Shown here piece by piece: positions 1-7,882 of a DNA stretch of 64,000 nucleotides. The stretch is from assembly GCF_008271655.1 (NCBI RefSeq), contig NZ_VKKX01000051.1, forward strand, positions 1 to 64,000, in the 5' to 3' direction. The notes below the pieces were generated by a model. It was not told the origin of the DNA. It worked only from the letters and a program-made list of their open reading frames with translations, and searched no databases. Made by a program: the position numbers and the translations under genes. Origin of the DNA: Gemmobacter caeruleus. Lineage in GTDB: Bacteria > Pseudomonadota > Alphaproteobacteria > Rhodobacterales > Rhodobacteraceae. Positions within the stretch are counted from its first letter, which is position 1; each line of letters starts with the position of its first letter.

Positions 1-171
1 ATCCACCGCCGTGGCCCGTGGCGCAGCTTCGAGGCGGTGGAATACGCAACCCTCGAATGGGTGGACTGGTTCAACAACCGCCGCCTGCTTGAGCCAATCG
101 GGAACATCCCGCCCGCAGAAGCAGAGGCCAATTTCTACGCAGCTCTGGAAACTGAAGCCATGGCCGCGTAA
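1..171 (+). CDS. IS3-family transposase OrfB, C-terminal fragment
   Basis: The frame is open from base 1 to the TAA at 169-171 (56 codons), so only the C-terminus of the protein lies in the window. It contains EYATLEWVDWFNNRRLLEPI followed by IPPAEAEANFY, the typical end of the DDE integrase domain of IS3-family OrfB transposases, with the conserved W-F-N-R-R block. OrfB is normally made as an OrfAB fusion by programmed frameshift; that part is off the left edge. The IS terminus follows 10 bases after the stop. Whether the full element is intact cannot be judged. Confidence 0.88.
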   Translation: MHRRGPWRSFEAVEYATLEWVDWFNNRRLLEPIGNIPPAEAEANFYAALETEAMAA

Positions 172-181
172 CTAAGATCAA

Positions 182-210
182 TCAGCCTCCGGCAAACCCG
201 GCGCGGTTCA
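182..210 (-). repeat. right terminal inverted repeat of the IS3 element
   Basis: About 29 bases at the IS edge read (minus strand) TGAACCGCGCCGGGTTTGCC then GGAGGCTGA. The TGA tip and GC-rich body match the IS3-family terminal repeat type. The partner repeat is outside the window, so the exact length is an estimate. Confidence 0.75.
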
Positions 211-212
211 GT

Positions 213-237
213 CCGGAGGGGTGCAAAACCCCTCCGG
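213..237 (-). terminator. hairpin downstream of nnr
   Basis: CCGGAGGGG (213-221) and CCCCTCCGG (229-237) form a perfect 9-bp stem with a 7-base loop, 28 bases beyond the nnr stop. The only T run on the minus strand is in the loop, so this may be a stabilising 3' hairpin rather than a classic intrinsic terminator. Confidence 0.55.
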
Positions 238-264
238 CGCCCGCCCCCCCCGCGCAACGCCGGA

Positions 265-1794
265 TCAGAGCCCCAGCCCGCGGAACACGCCCGGCAGCGC
301 CTCGGGCAGATCTTCGGCAATCAGCCCGGGGCCAAAGGCCCGTGCCGCCTCCACATGCAGCCATGCGGCGGTGCAGGCCGCGTCCAGCCCCGGCACGCCG
401 CGGGCCAGCAGCCCGGCAAGGATGCCCGCCAGAACATCGCCCGACCCGGCCGTGGCCAGCCAGGGCGCCGCGCGTTCATACGCTGCCGCATGCAGCCGGC
501 AGCGCCCCGCCGGATCGGCGATCACCGTATCGGCGCCCTTGAACAGCACGATACAGCCAGCCCGCGCTGCCGCCTCGCCCGTGGCATCCACCTTGGAATA
601 GGCCGGCCCCCGGGTCACCGGCGCAGCCAGCCGTGCCGCGAGATCGGGAAACAAGCGGCCGAATTCCCCGGCATGCGGTGTCAGCACGCAGCGCGGGTGC
701 AGGGCGGCAAACAGCGCCGGGTCGCGGGCGATCAGCGTCAAAGCATCGGCATCCAGCACGCAAGGCAGCCCGGCGCGCAGCGCCTGCGCCACCAAGCCCG
801 CCTGCCGCGACCCCAGACCCAGGCCCGGCCCGAGGCAGAGCGCCGTGATCCGCCCGTCTTCCAGCATCGCCGCCAGCGTGCCCGCCGTCCCCACCTCGCG
901 CAGCATCACGGCATCCAGCCGCGCCGCATGTTCGGCCATCGCCTCCGCCGGCGCCCCCACCGTGACCAGCCCGGCGCCCACACGCAGCGCCCCGCGCGCC
1001 GCCAACCGCGCCGCGCCGCCCCGCCCGGCCGGACCCGACAGGACAAGGGCATGGCCGTGGGCGAACTTGTGATCCTGCCCGCTTTTGAGCAGCCAATGAC
1101 TATCGGGCACGACCATCTCTGCAACAGCCCCGGACGGTGGAACGGCCTCCAACCCCAGATCAACAAGACGCAAATGCCCACACCGGAACGGGCCCTCGGC
1201 CAGATAATGCCCCGGGCGCGGGCGATGGAAGCTGACCGTCAGAAAGGCATATACGCCCTCCTCACCCAGTTGCCGGCCACTGTCGAGACAGAGACCAGAG
1301 GGCGCGTCGATCGCCACCAGCCGGTCAAAGGTCCGCCCCGCGGCGTAAAGTGCGGTCAGCGGCGCGATCGCGGCCTCGGGCAGCGCGCGCGCCAGACCGG
1401 CCCCGAACAAGGCATCGACAAACAGATCGGCGGCGCAGGCGACGATTTCGTCCGGCGACCAGGCCCGCACCGCCCCCATCACCGCCCAGCGGTCGTGGTT
1501 CACCCGCGCATCCGGCGGCAGCCGTTCGGCATCGCCGTAGAGGAACAGCTCCACCTCCCAGCCGCGATCCTTCAGCAACCGCGCCACGACGAATCCGTCG
1601 CCGCCATTATTGCCGGGACCACAGAAGACGACGGCACGGCGCCCCCCCTCCAGCAAGGCGGGCCATTGCGCCAGAATCGCCGCCACCACCCCGGCGCCGG
1701 CCCGCTCCATCAGCGCCAACCCGGTCACGGCGCCGGACTCGATGGCCGCCCGCTCGACGGCGCGCATTTGGGCAGAGGTCAGCAATTCGGTCAT
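265..1794 (-). CDS. nnr: bifunctional NAD(P)H-hydrate epimerase / ADP-dependent NAD(P)H-hydrate dehydratase
   Basis: This enzyme repairs damaged NAD(P)H hydrates. The N-terminal YjeF_N domain epimerises the R form and the C-terminal ribokinase-like domain dehydrates the S form using ADP. In the 509-aa product the N-terminal half has the cofactor loop PGNNGGDGFVVARLL. The C-terminal half has GPGLGLGSRQ, LDADALTL and the GSGDVLAGILAGLLAR motif of the kinase-like fold. The length fits the fused family. I chose the ATG at 1792-1794 (MTELLTSAQM) because family members start there; an in-frame ATG at 1857 would add 21 unrelated residues and run through the glnB upstream region. It is transcribed divergently from glnB. 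Confidence 0.93.
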   Translation of the reverse strand: MTELLTSAQMRAVERAAIESGAVTGLALMERAGAGVVAAILAQWPALLEGGRRAVVFCGPGNNGGDGFVVARLLKDRGWEVELFLYGDAERLPPDARVNHDRWAVMGAVRAWSPDEIVACAADLFVDALFGAGLARALPEAAIAPLTALYAAGRTFDRLVAIDAPSGLCLDSGRQLGEEGVYAFLTVSFHRPRPGHYLAEGPFRCGHLRLVDLGLEAVPPSGAVAEMVVPDSHWLLKSGQDHKFAHGHALVLSGPAGRGGAARLAARGALRVGAGLVTVGAPAEAMAEHAARLDAVMLREVGTAGTLAAMLEDGRITALCLGPGLGLGSRQAGLVAQALRAGLPCVLDADALTLIARDPALFAALHPRCVLTPHAGEFGRLFPDLAARLAAPVTRGPAYSKVDATGEAAARAGCIVLFKGADTVIADPAGRCRLHAAAYERAAPWLATAGSGDVLAGILAGLLARGVPGLDAACTAAWLHVEAARAFGPGLIAEDLPEALPGVFRGLGL

Positions 1795-1817
1795 TTTGGC
1801 AGAGTTTCCATTCTCAA

Positions 1818-1856
1818 TGCGCCCAGACTTCGCGCAACATGCACAAATTTTGGGCA
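1818..1856 (+). promoter_or_regulatory. tandem dyad sites upstream of glnB, possible NtrC-binding sites
   Basis: TGCGC-N9-GCGCA (1818-1836) and TGCAC-N7-GGGCA (1840-1856) are two dyads whose centres lie 21 bases apart, i.e. two helical turns, about 110-150 bases upstream of the glnB start. The second differs by one base from the TGCAC-N7-GTGCA layout recognised by NtrC. Rhodobacter glnB is known to be NtrC-controlled from tandem upstream sites. Assignment to NtrC is inference. The sites also lie just upstream of nnr on the other strand. Confidence 0.4.
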
Positions 1857-1934
1857 TATGGCGGTTTTTCCCGTGCCATCCGGGGCAGCCGAAAGCCTAG
1901 CCGATTGTTCCCCGCGCGGGGAAGTGGTCACTGA

Positions 1935-2306
<372 letters not shown>

Positions 2307-2320
2307 ACCATTCCGGCAGC

Positions 2321-2345
2321 CGCGAATTTTCGACGAAAATTCGCG
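2321..2345. repeat. near-perfect palindrome in the glnB-glnA spacer
   Basis: Arms of 12 bp flank a single central A at 2333; the core is ATTTTCGACGAAAAT. As RNA it would fold into a tight hairpin between glnB and glnA. A sister palindrome with the core ATTTTTCGTCGAAAAAT lies at 53004-53024, so this looks like a dispersed intergenic element. It could also attenuate or process the glnBA mRNA. Confidence 0.6.
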
Positions 2346-2410
2346 CGCCTCGCCACAGGAACACCGGGCCGGCAACGGCCCATCCCGCAACACCCCAACC
2401 GAAAGGCAGC

Positions 2411-3823
2411 ATGATGAGCGCGATCAAGAATGCTCTGAAACTGATCAAGGACGAGGAAGTCGAATACGTTGACGTTCGCTTCACCGACCCGAAAGGCAAA
2501 CTTCAGCACGTCACCATCGTGGTGGATCTGATCGACGAGGACTTCTTCGAAGAAGGCTTCATGTTCGACGGCTCTTCCATCGCGGGCTGGAAGTCGATCG
2601 ACCAGTCGGACATGAAGCTGATCCCGGATGCGACCTCGGTCTATATCGACCCCTTCTATGCCGAGAAAACCCTCTGCGTGCATTGCGACGTGGTCGAGCC
2701 CGACACCGGCGAGGCCTATGACCGCTGCCCGCGCCAGATCGCCAAGAAAGCCGAAGCCTACATGAAGTCTTCGGGCGTCGGCGATGCCGCCTATTTCGGC
2801 CCCGAAGCCGAATTCTTCATCTTCGACGACGTGCGCTATTCGGTCACGCCGCAAAAAGTGTCCTACCAGATCGACGCGGAAGCCGCGGCCTGGAACACCG
2901 ATGCGGCCATCGAGGGCGGCAACCTCGCGCATCGCGCGGCCCACAAGGGCGGCTATTTCCCGGTCAACCCGGTGGATGAGGCCCAGGATCTGCGCGGCGA
3001 GATGCTCTCGACCATGAAGCGCATGGGCATGAAGGTGGACAAGCACCACCACGAGGTCGCGACCTGCCAGCACGAGCTGGGCATGATCTTCGGCGGTCTG
3101 GTCGAACAGGCCGACAACATCCAGAAATACAAATACGTCATCCACAACGTCGCGGCCGCCTATGGCAAGACCGTGACCTTCATGCCCAAGCCCATGAAGG
3201 GCGACAACGGCAGCGGGATGCACGTCAACATGTCGATCTGGAAGGACGGCAAGCCGCTCTTCGCCGGCGACAAATACGCCGATCTCTCGCAAGAGGCGCT
3301 GTATTTCATCGGTGGCATCCTGAAACATGCCAAGGCGCTGAATGCGCTGACCAACCCCTCGACCAACAGCTACAAGCGTCTGATCCCGGGCTTCGAGGCG
3401 CCGGTGCTGCGCGCCTATTCGGCCCGCAACCGCTCGGGTTGCGTCCGTATTCCGTGGACCGAATCGCCGAAAGCCAAGCGCGTCGAGGCCCGTTTCCCCG
3501 ATCCGGCCGCGAACCCCTACCTGGCTTTCGCCGCCCTGCTGATGGCCGGCCTGGACGGCATCCGCAACAAGATCGACCCGGGCCCGGCTTCGGACAAGGA
3601 TCTCTATGATCTGCCGCCGGAAGAACTGGCCGCGATCCCGACCGTCTGCGGCAGCCTGCGCGAAGCGCTGGAAGAGCTGGAGAAGGACATGGACTTCCTG
3701 CTGGCCGGCGACGTGTTCACCAAGGAGCAGCTGGAGGCCTATATCGGGCTGAAGTGGGAAGAGGTCTATGCCTACGAACACACGCCGCACCCGGTGGAAT
3801 ACGCGATGTACTATTCCTGCTGA
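2411..3823 (+). CDS. glnA: type I glutamine synthetase
   Basis: This enzyme makes glutamine from glutamate, ammonia and ATP as a dodecamer and is the main entry of ammonium. The 470-aa product shows the beta-grasp start with [10 protein letters not shown], the metal and glutamate site around [11 protein letters not shown], the ATP region [12 protein letters not shown], and the adenylylation loop [10 protein letters not shown]. The modifiable Tyr is residue 399 from the first ATG, or 398 from the second. Two ATG codons stand in tandem (2411, 2414). The Shine-Dalgarno GAAAGG at 2401-2406 is better spaced for 2414, which also gives the canonical Tyr398. It is in an operon with glnB and regulated post-translationally by GlnE. 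Confidence 0.97.
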   Translation: MMSAIKNALKLIKDEEVEYVDVRFTDPKGKLQHVTIVVDLIDEDFFEEGFMFDGSSIAGWKSIDQSDMKLIPDATSVYIDPFYAEKTLCVHCDVVEPDTGEAYDRCPRQIAKKAEAYMKSSGVGDAAYFGPEAEFFIFDDVRYSVTPQKVSYQIDAEAAAWNTDAAIEGGNLAHRAAHKGGYFPVNPVDEAQDLRGEMLSTMKRMGMKVDKHHHEVATCQHELGMIFGGLVEQADNIQKYKYVIHNVAAAYGKTVTFMPKPMKGDNGSGMHVNMSIWKDGKPLFAGDKYADLSQEALYFIGGILKHAKALNALTNPSTNSYKRLIPGFEAPVLRAYSARNRSGCVRIPWTESPKAKRVEARFPDPAANPYLAFAALLMAGLDGIRNKIDPGPASDKDLYDLPPEELAAIPTVCGSLREALEELEKDMDFLLAGDVFTKEQLEAYIGLKWEEVYAYEHTPHPVEYAMYYSC

Positions 3824-3845
3824 TCGCACGATCGGTCTGGAGAGA

Positions 3846-3870
3846 GGGCGCCCCGCAAGGGCGCCCTTTT
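3846..3870 (+). terminator. intrinsic terminator of glnBA
   Basis: GGGCGCC (3846-3852) pairs with GGCGCCC (3860-3866) around a 7-base loop, followed by TTTT. It lies 23 bases after the glnA stop. Confidence 0.85.
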
Positions 3871-4016
3871 GCATGGGTTGTTGCCGCATCGGCAACGGAT
3901 TGTGGCGAAGACGGGGGAAGCCGCCCGCGTATCATCTTTGATTTACCACGATCCCAGCACGAAAGCGCCCCTATCCCCGGTCATGGTGTCAGAACAGGAA
4001 ACTGTGGGGCAGAACC

Positions 4017-4790
4017 ATGACCAAATATCCGAGCAGTACGATTGCCCTTCTTCTATTTGTAACCGATCCCGATCTGAACTTCGCGCATCTGGTGGGCGAG
4101 ACAGATCGGCTGATCCGCGAACATGAGGCCGGGCCGCCGCAGACCAGCTGGCCTAGCGAGGACGCGGTGTTCTTCGATTGCGGGCCCTGGCGGCTGTTGC
4201 TGGCGCAAAGCGACGGGCCGGTTCACGGCCATGCCGCCTGCATCGCGCTGGCGGCGGGACCGGCCAGCGAGGGGGATTGCCCGGCCGGGGATGCCACGCG
4301 CGCATCGCTTTGTGCGGCGCTGAGGGCGGCGGTGGCGCATATCCAGCTTCTGCAACCCGAGGCGACGGTGATCTGGCACGAGGCCGAGGTGGCACTTGAT
4401 CTCGGCATGCTGGAGGTGCTGACCGGCGCGCTGGATCACGATCCGGACGCGCCGGATGAGCCCGAAGCGGTCGAGGCGCCCGACCGTGACCTGGTCTGCC
4501 TGCGCCAGATGCGCGACGCGATGACGGCCGAGGCCGCCGAGGCTGCGGCGACGCCGGCCGACCCGGCGCCGGGCCTGTTCGTGCTGCACCATGACCGCAC
4601 GGGCGCGCAGCTTCTGAACATCGCTCTGATTGCGACCGCGCTGCCCATCGGCACCGCGCTGGCCGCCCACAGCGTCTTGCGCGGCGGCAGCGATTTCGCG
4701 CTGAGCGCGCGCACCACCGCCCTGACCGGCGTGCTGGCCGCCGGGCTGCATCTGGCGCATCTGGGCGACCTGCTGCCCTCGCTGACCTGA
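4017..4790 (+). CDS. hypothetical protein with a soluble N-terminal domain and hydrophobic C-terminus
   Basis: I do not recognise this 257-aa protein. Residues 1-165 look soluble and acidic, opening SSTIALLLFVTDPDLNFAHL with further alpha/beta-like stretches (AVFFDCGPWRLLLAQ, ATVIWHEAEVALDLGM). After an Ala/Glu-rich linker, residues ~195-250 hold two hydrophobic stretches (LLNIALIATALPIGTALAA and TTALTGVLAAGLHLAHLGDLL) that may be membrane helices. Start ATG 4017 follows GTGGGGCAG. The gene stands alone between the glnA terminator and a GC-rich hairpin at 4802-4832. Coding bias is like that of its neighbours, with no sign of recent transfer. Confidence 0.7.
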   Translation: MTKYPSSTIALLLFVTDPDLNFAHLVGETDRLIREHEAGPPQTSWPSEDAVFFDCGPWRLLLAQSDGPVHGHAACIALAAGPASEGDCPAGDATRASLCAALRAAVAHIQLLQPEATVIWHEAEVALDLGMLEVLTGALDHDPDAPDEPEAVEAPDRDLVCLRQMRDAMTAEAAEAAATPADPAPGLFVLHHDRTGAQLLNIALIATALPIGTALAAHSVLRGGSDFALSARTTALTGVLAAGLHLAHLGDLLPSLT

Positions 4791-4973
4791 CCCCTTGCAT
4801 TCCCGGCGCCGGATCCCATATCAGGCGCCGGGGGAAGCAGGCCCCGCCGCCCGCAGGCGCAAGCCATGGTGAATCCTGCCCGGGCGATCCTTCCTTTTCC
4901 GAAAAGGTCATCGCGCAGTGGAATGCGGGCACCTCTGACCGTCCGAGATATGGCCTTCTGAAAGGATCGGATC
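4791..4973. other. intergenic stretch with two inverted repeats
   Basis: CCCGGCGCC (4802-4810) pairs with GGCGCCGGG (4824-4832), a stable 9-bp stem just after the 4017-4790 gene without a T run. A second perfect repeat, CCTTTTC-C-GAAAAGG (4893-4907), sits about 70 bases before the next start and could be an operator or part of the leader. Confidence 0.45.
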
Positions 4974-5402
4974 ATGTCGCATGAACTGCACCAAACCGGG
5001 GCGCTGAAGGCGCAGGCCCGGCGGCTTCGCTTGGCACTGGAGGGGCAAGGCAGGCCCGTCAGCCACTCTGCCGCGCTGGAACTGGTCGCGCAAAGCCATG
5101 GCCTTGCCGACTGGAATACGGCCGCGGCACTAAGCGCCCCCGCGCAGGAGGAACGCGCGCGCAGCCTGGGCGACCGGGTCAGCGGGCGTTACCTGGGCCA
5201 GGCCTTTACCGGCCGCATCCACGCCCTGCGCCGCAAGGGCCCCCGCCATCAGGAGATCGAGATCCAGCTCGATCAGCCGGTGAACGTATCGCGCTCGGCC
5301 CTGTTCGAGGCGCTGCGCCGGCGCATCCGCAGCACGATCGGCCCCGAAGGGCGGTCGGTCACCGCCACCTCTGACGGGGTGCCGCATCTGGTGCTGGACT
5401 GA
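4974..5402 (+). CDS. glyoxalase-superfamily-annotated small protein (Glyoxalase_8-like)
   Basis: The 142-aa protein begins with the conserved block LKAQARRLRLALEGQGRPVS, then AALELVAQSHGLADWNTAAA. This is the short domain that databases label glyoxalase superfamily (Glyoxalase_8 type); no metal-binding glyoxalase site is visible and the biochemical role is unknown. The C-terminal half (EIEIQLDQPVNVSRSALF) is a beta-rich stretch. Start ATG 4974 is preceded by GAAAGGATC. It is monocistronic, with its own terminator directly after the stop. Confidence 0.7.
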   Translation: MSHELHQTGALKAQARRLRLALEGQGRPVSHSAALELVAQSHGLADWNTAAALSAPAQEERARSLGDRVSGRYLGQAFTGRIHALRRKGPRHQEIEIQLDQPVNVSRSALFEALRRRIRSTIGPEGRSVTATSDGVPHLVLD

Positions 5403-5408
5403 ATGAAT

Positions 5409-5432
5409 GAGGGCGCGAAAGCGCCCTCTTTT
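5409..5432 (+). terminator. intrinsic terminator
   Basis: GAGGGCGC (5409-5416), GAAA loop, GCGCCCTC (5421-5428) and TTTT: an 8-bp stem with a stable tetraloop, 6 bases after the stop of the upstream gene. Confidence 0.88.
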
Positions 5433-5453
5433 CATACGGATGCAGGCAAAACT

Positions 5454-6065
5454 TCATGCTTTGCATGAAGAAAGCAGTGTGGTCAGGCTGCGCATCAGCC
5501 GCGCCTCATGCCGGGCGATGCGGGCCGGGCTCGCTGCCTCGGCGCTGTGCAGCGCATGGTAGACAAAGCGCGCGCGGGGGGCGCAGAACCGCACCACACC
5601 CCATTTCAGCACCCGGCGCAGCGGCTGGCGCATCACCAGCCAATCGACCCAGGTCGCCGCCCCCAGCGTGGTCGCCACCATCACCCCGCGCAGCCCGGTC
5701 AGTCGCCCGACGATGCGCCCCAGATCGGCCCTGTGATCATAGGCCAGCCCCGGTGCCCAGACCCGATCGAGCCAGCCTTTCATCTGCGCAGGCAGCCCGA
5801 ACCACCAGGTCGGAAAGACCAGCACCAGCAGCTCGGCCCGGGCCAGTTGCGCCATCTCCTCGGCCACGGCGCGACCGTCATAGGGCGGCGCATAGGTGGT
5901 GGCGCGCTCTGCCCCGGTCAGCACCGGGTCGAAGCCGGCAGCACTCAGATCCAGCCATTCGACCTCGGCCCCGGCGGCCTGGGCCTGCGCGACCAGCCGC
6001 CGCGCCAGATGCGCGGTCAGGCTGTCGGGCAAGGGATGCGCGCTGACCACCAGAACACGGGTCAA
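5454..6065 (-). CDS. NAD(P)H-dependent oxidoreductase, flavodoxin-like (NQO/MdaB type)
   Basis: The product has a flavodoxin-like fold that binds FAD or FMN and probably reduces quinones or similar acceptors. The N-terminus RVLVVSAHPLPDSLTAHLA is the phosphate-binding strand-loop of the Flavodoxin_2 family. The segment LVLVFPTWWFGLPAQMKGWL with DRVWAPGLAY is the family signature for the flavin ring site. The best start is TTG at 6065-6063, overlapping the TGA of the preceding gene (6064-6062) and preceded by a G-rich stretch, which implies translational coupling. About 203 aa. Co-transcribed with the N-demethylase-like gene. Confidence 0.8.
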   Translation of the reverse strand: MTRVLVVSAHPLPDSLTAHLARRLVAQAQAAGAEVEWLDLSAAGFDPVLTGAERATTYAPPYDGRAVAEEMAQLARAELLVLVFPTWWFGLPAQMKGWLDRVWAPGLAYDHRADLGRIVGRLTGLRGVMVATTLGAATWVDWLVMRQPLRRVLKWGVVRFCAPRARFVYHALHSAEAASPARIARHEARLMRSLTTLLSSCKA

Positions 6066-6844
6066 TGCCCCGCCCCCGCGAGGCCGGCCTGCGCCGCCGG
6101 GTCCAGATCGGCCACGCGCACCACATAAGTATGGATCGAGAACACCACCGCCCGGCTGACCGGCAGCCGCAGCAGGCATTGCCGTTCGCAGCGGATATAG
6201 GTCAGATCGACCGGCCGGGGCCGTGCCTCGCCCTCTTGCCGGGGCTGGAACAGGCTGGGGTCGTCATAGAGCAGCCAGTTCATCCGCCACAGCGCCTGTT
6301 CCGGCCGGATCGCGTCGAACAGCCGCTGCACCCGGCGCGCCACATCCTCGGTATAAGGCGTGACCGGCACATGGATCGCGGTCATCGGGCGGCCGATCTT
6401 TTGCGCCAGCGTCCAGCTGGCGGGAAAGCACAGGATCGCGCCGGTCAGGCGGTGTTCGGCACCGTCATTGGCCAGCAGGCACAGATCCTCCTGCACCAGC
6501 CGCCCGGCGGTGATCAGCGGGCGGTCATGGTCCAGCGGCACCGTCACCCCGTCGGGCCGCGTCACCGCATCGGCGCCGATCGCATAGCCCGGCTGCGTCG
6601 CGATCCGGGCCAGCACCGCATCGAGCAATTCCCGCGCCGCCGGCAGCGCCTCGGGCAGCAGGGCATGGACCGCGCCCTCTTGCGTGGCGATGCGGTGATC
6701 GCGTTCGGCCATCTGGCCGGCAAAGGCATCATCGACGCGCAGCCAGTCATCGCCCTCCACCGGCAGGATACCGGGCAGGCGCGCGGTGCGCGGGTCCATC
6801 CAGGGGGCGAAGGGCAGGCGGGATTGCAGGATTGGCGGCATCAT
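6062..6844 (-). CDS. heme-dependent oxidative N-demethylase family protein (DUF3445)
   Basis: The 260-aa protein matches the HODM alpha-subunit-like family (DUF3445), whose characterised member uses heme and an electron-transfer partner to demethylate dimethylamine. Visible family features are LPFAPWMDPRTARLPGI near the N-terminus, the central LCFPASWTLAQKIGRPMTAI with HVPVTPYTE, and the C-terminal ECEL-type stretch RCERQCLLRLPVSRAVVFSI followed by HTYV. The substrate here is unknown. The gene overlaps the flavoprotein gene downstream by 4 bases, which makes that reductase a possible electron donor (inference). Confidence 0.8.
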   Translation of the reverse strand: MMPPILQSRLPFAPWMDPRTARLPGILPVEGDDWLRVDDAFAGQMAERDHRIATQEGAVHALLPEALPAARELLDAVLARIATQPGYAIGADAVTRPDGVTVPLDHDRPLITAGRLVQEDLCLLANDGAEHRLTGAILCFPASWTLAQKIGRPMTAIHVPVTPYTEDVARRVQRLFDAIRPEQALWRMNWLLYDDPSLFQPRQEGEARPRPVDLTYIRCERQCLLRLPVSRAVVFSIHTYVVRVADLDPAAQAGLAGAGH

Positions 6845-6972
6845 GGCGCGACCCTAGCCGAGCGCCCGTCGCCACGGCAAGGGCAACGGACCCTGCCCCA
6901 TTCCCTGCCCCACGCCTTGCGGAATCGCGCGGATCGCGAAACAATCGCCCAACCGCAACCGGAGCCCGCCCG

Positions 6973-7227
6973 ATGATCCGCCCTGTGCTTTTGCTGACCC
7001 TCATTCCGCTTCTGGCTGCCTGCGGCGGTGGCGGCGGTGGCGGCGCGTCCAAACCCGCGCCGGGCCGCTGGGCCAGCATGTCGAACCCCGCCTCGCAATA
7101 TTGCGCCGAACTGGGGGGGCGGCTGGAGACACGGCAGGAGCAGGCGGGCGAGGCCGGCTATTGCCATATGCCCGACGGATCGGTGGTCGAGGAATGGCAG
7201 CTTTATCGCGGCAAGAACGCGCTTTGA
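6973..7227 (+). CDS. DUF333-family lipoprotein
   Basis: An 84-aa product with a lipoprotein signal: hydrophobic residues 5-13 and lipobox LLAAC, with Cys17 as the lipidation site followed by a Gly run. The rest is a DUF333 domain: NPASQYCAELGGRLE then GYCHMPDGSVVEEW, with the two conserved Cys. DUF333 proteins are small envelope proteins of unclear function, some annotated as putative hemolysin. ATG 6973 was chosen because the signal peptide begins there. It is divergent from the 6062-6844 gene. Confidence 0.85.
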   Translation: MIRPVLLLTLIPLLAACGGGGGGGASKPAPGRWASMSNPASQYCAELGGRLETRQEQAGEAGYCHMPDGSVVEEWQLYRGKNAL

Positions 7228-7231
7228 CGGA

Positions 7232-7804
7232 TCAGTGCAGCAGGGCGTCCAGCTGCGCCTCCAGCCCCGCGCGCATGTCGGCGCCGGTGGTCAGGCGCAG
7301 TTCCATCAGGCCCAGGGTCGCGGCGTAGAACAGCGCGGCCGCCTGCGCGGGCGCGGGGTGATGGCCTTGGGCAAAGAACCCCTCCAGCACCGCCAGCCGC
7401 CGCGCATCCATCGCCTGCACGGCCCGCGCGACCGTCGCATCGCTGCGCGCCCAGGCACGCAAGGCGGGTTCGATCCCGGCACCGCCATAGCCCTCGGGCG
7501 GGATGACCGAAATCCGCCCGATCAGCGCCCGAAGCGCCCCCCGCCCCTCGGCGCCGCTTGCCCGCAGCGTGGCGGTGATCTCCTGCTCGGCCAGCCGTTC
7601 CCACAGCGCGATCATCTGCGCCTTCAGCGCCGCCAGATCGGTGAAATGCCAGTAGAACGACCCCTTGCTGGCACCAAGGCCGCGCGCCAGCGGCTCCACC
7701 CGCAAGGCGCCCTCGCCCCCGGCCACCAGGGCACGGAACCCCGCCGCGATCCAGTCGCGCGGGGTCAGGCGGGTGCGGTCTTGCGGCAGGGCGGTCGGTG
7801 TCAT
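7232..7804 (-). CDS. TetR/AcrR family transcriptional regulator
   Basis: The 190-aa product has an N-terminal helix-turn-helix, with ALARGLGASKGSFYWHFTDL as the TetR recognition region (GxSKGSFYWHF), and an all-alpha ligand-binding C-terminus (~60-190). The start ATG is at 7802-7804; two matched palindromes at 7812-7829 and 7857-7874 lie between this gene and the divergent membrane protein gene. By family logic it represses both itself and that neighbour. The ligand is unknown. Its 3' end converges on the DUF333 gene with only 4 bases between. Confidence 0.9.
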   Translation of the reverse strand: MTPTALPQDRTRLTPRDWIAAGFRALVAGGEGALRVEPLARGLGASKGSFYWHFTDLAALKAQMIALWERLAEQEITATLRASGAEGRGALRALIGRISVIPPEGYGGAGIEPALRAWARSDATVARAVQAMDARRLAVLEGFFAQGHHPAPAQAAALFYAATLGLMELRLTTGADMRAGLEAQLDALLH

Positions 7805-7811
7805 GCCCGAA

Positions 7812-7829
7812 CCATACGATAGCGTATGG
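7812..7829. promoter_or_regulatory. TetR-type operator 1
   Basis: CCATACG-ATAG-CGTATGG is a perfect 7-bp inverted repeat with a 4-base centre, 8 bases upstream of the tetR start. An identical pair of arms recurs 45 bases further on, so binding by the neighbouring TetR protein is likely. Confidence 0.8.
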
Positions 7830-7856
7830 ACAAGTCACAAGCCCCCGTGCAAGAAA

Positions 7857-7874
7857 CCATACGACACCGTATGG
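7857..7874. promoter_or_regulatory. TetR-type operator 2
   Basis: CCATACG-ACAC-CGTATGG has the same arms as operator 1 with a different centre. It ends 8 bases before the start codon of the membrane protein gene and overlaps its Shine-Dalgarno region, so a bound repressor would block transcription there. Confidence 0.8.
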
Positions 7875-7882
7875 AGAGTGCC

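Larger units (their letters stand above)
1..210 (+). mobile_element. right end of an IS3-family insertion sequence
   Basis: The transposase C-terminus is followed by a terminal sequence that, read inward from base 210, begins TGAACCGCGCCGGGTTTGCC. This is the standard type of terminal inverted repeat for IS3-family members, ending in TGA...TCA. The left end and the target duplication lie outside the window. The element stops two bases before the hairpin downstream of nnr, so it probably landed in the intergenic space beyond that gene without breaking it. Confidence 0.85.

Noticed and set aside
1792-1857. Extended nnr start at 1857
   Set aside because: Extra 21 residues are not family-like and overlap the glnB upstream dyads; ATG at 1794 matches relatives.
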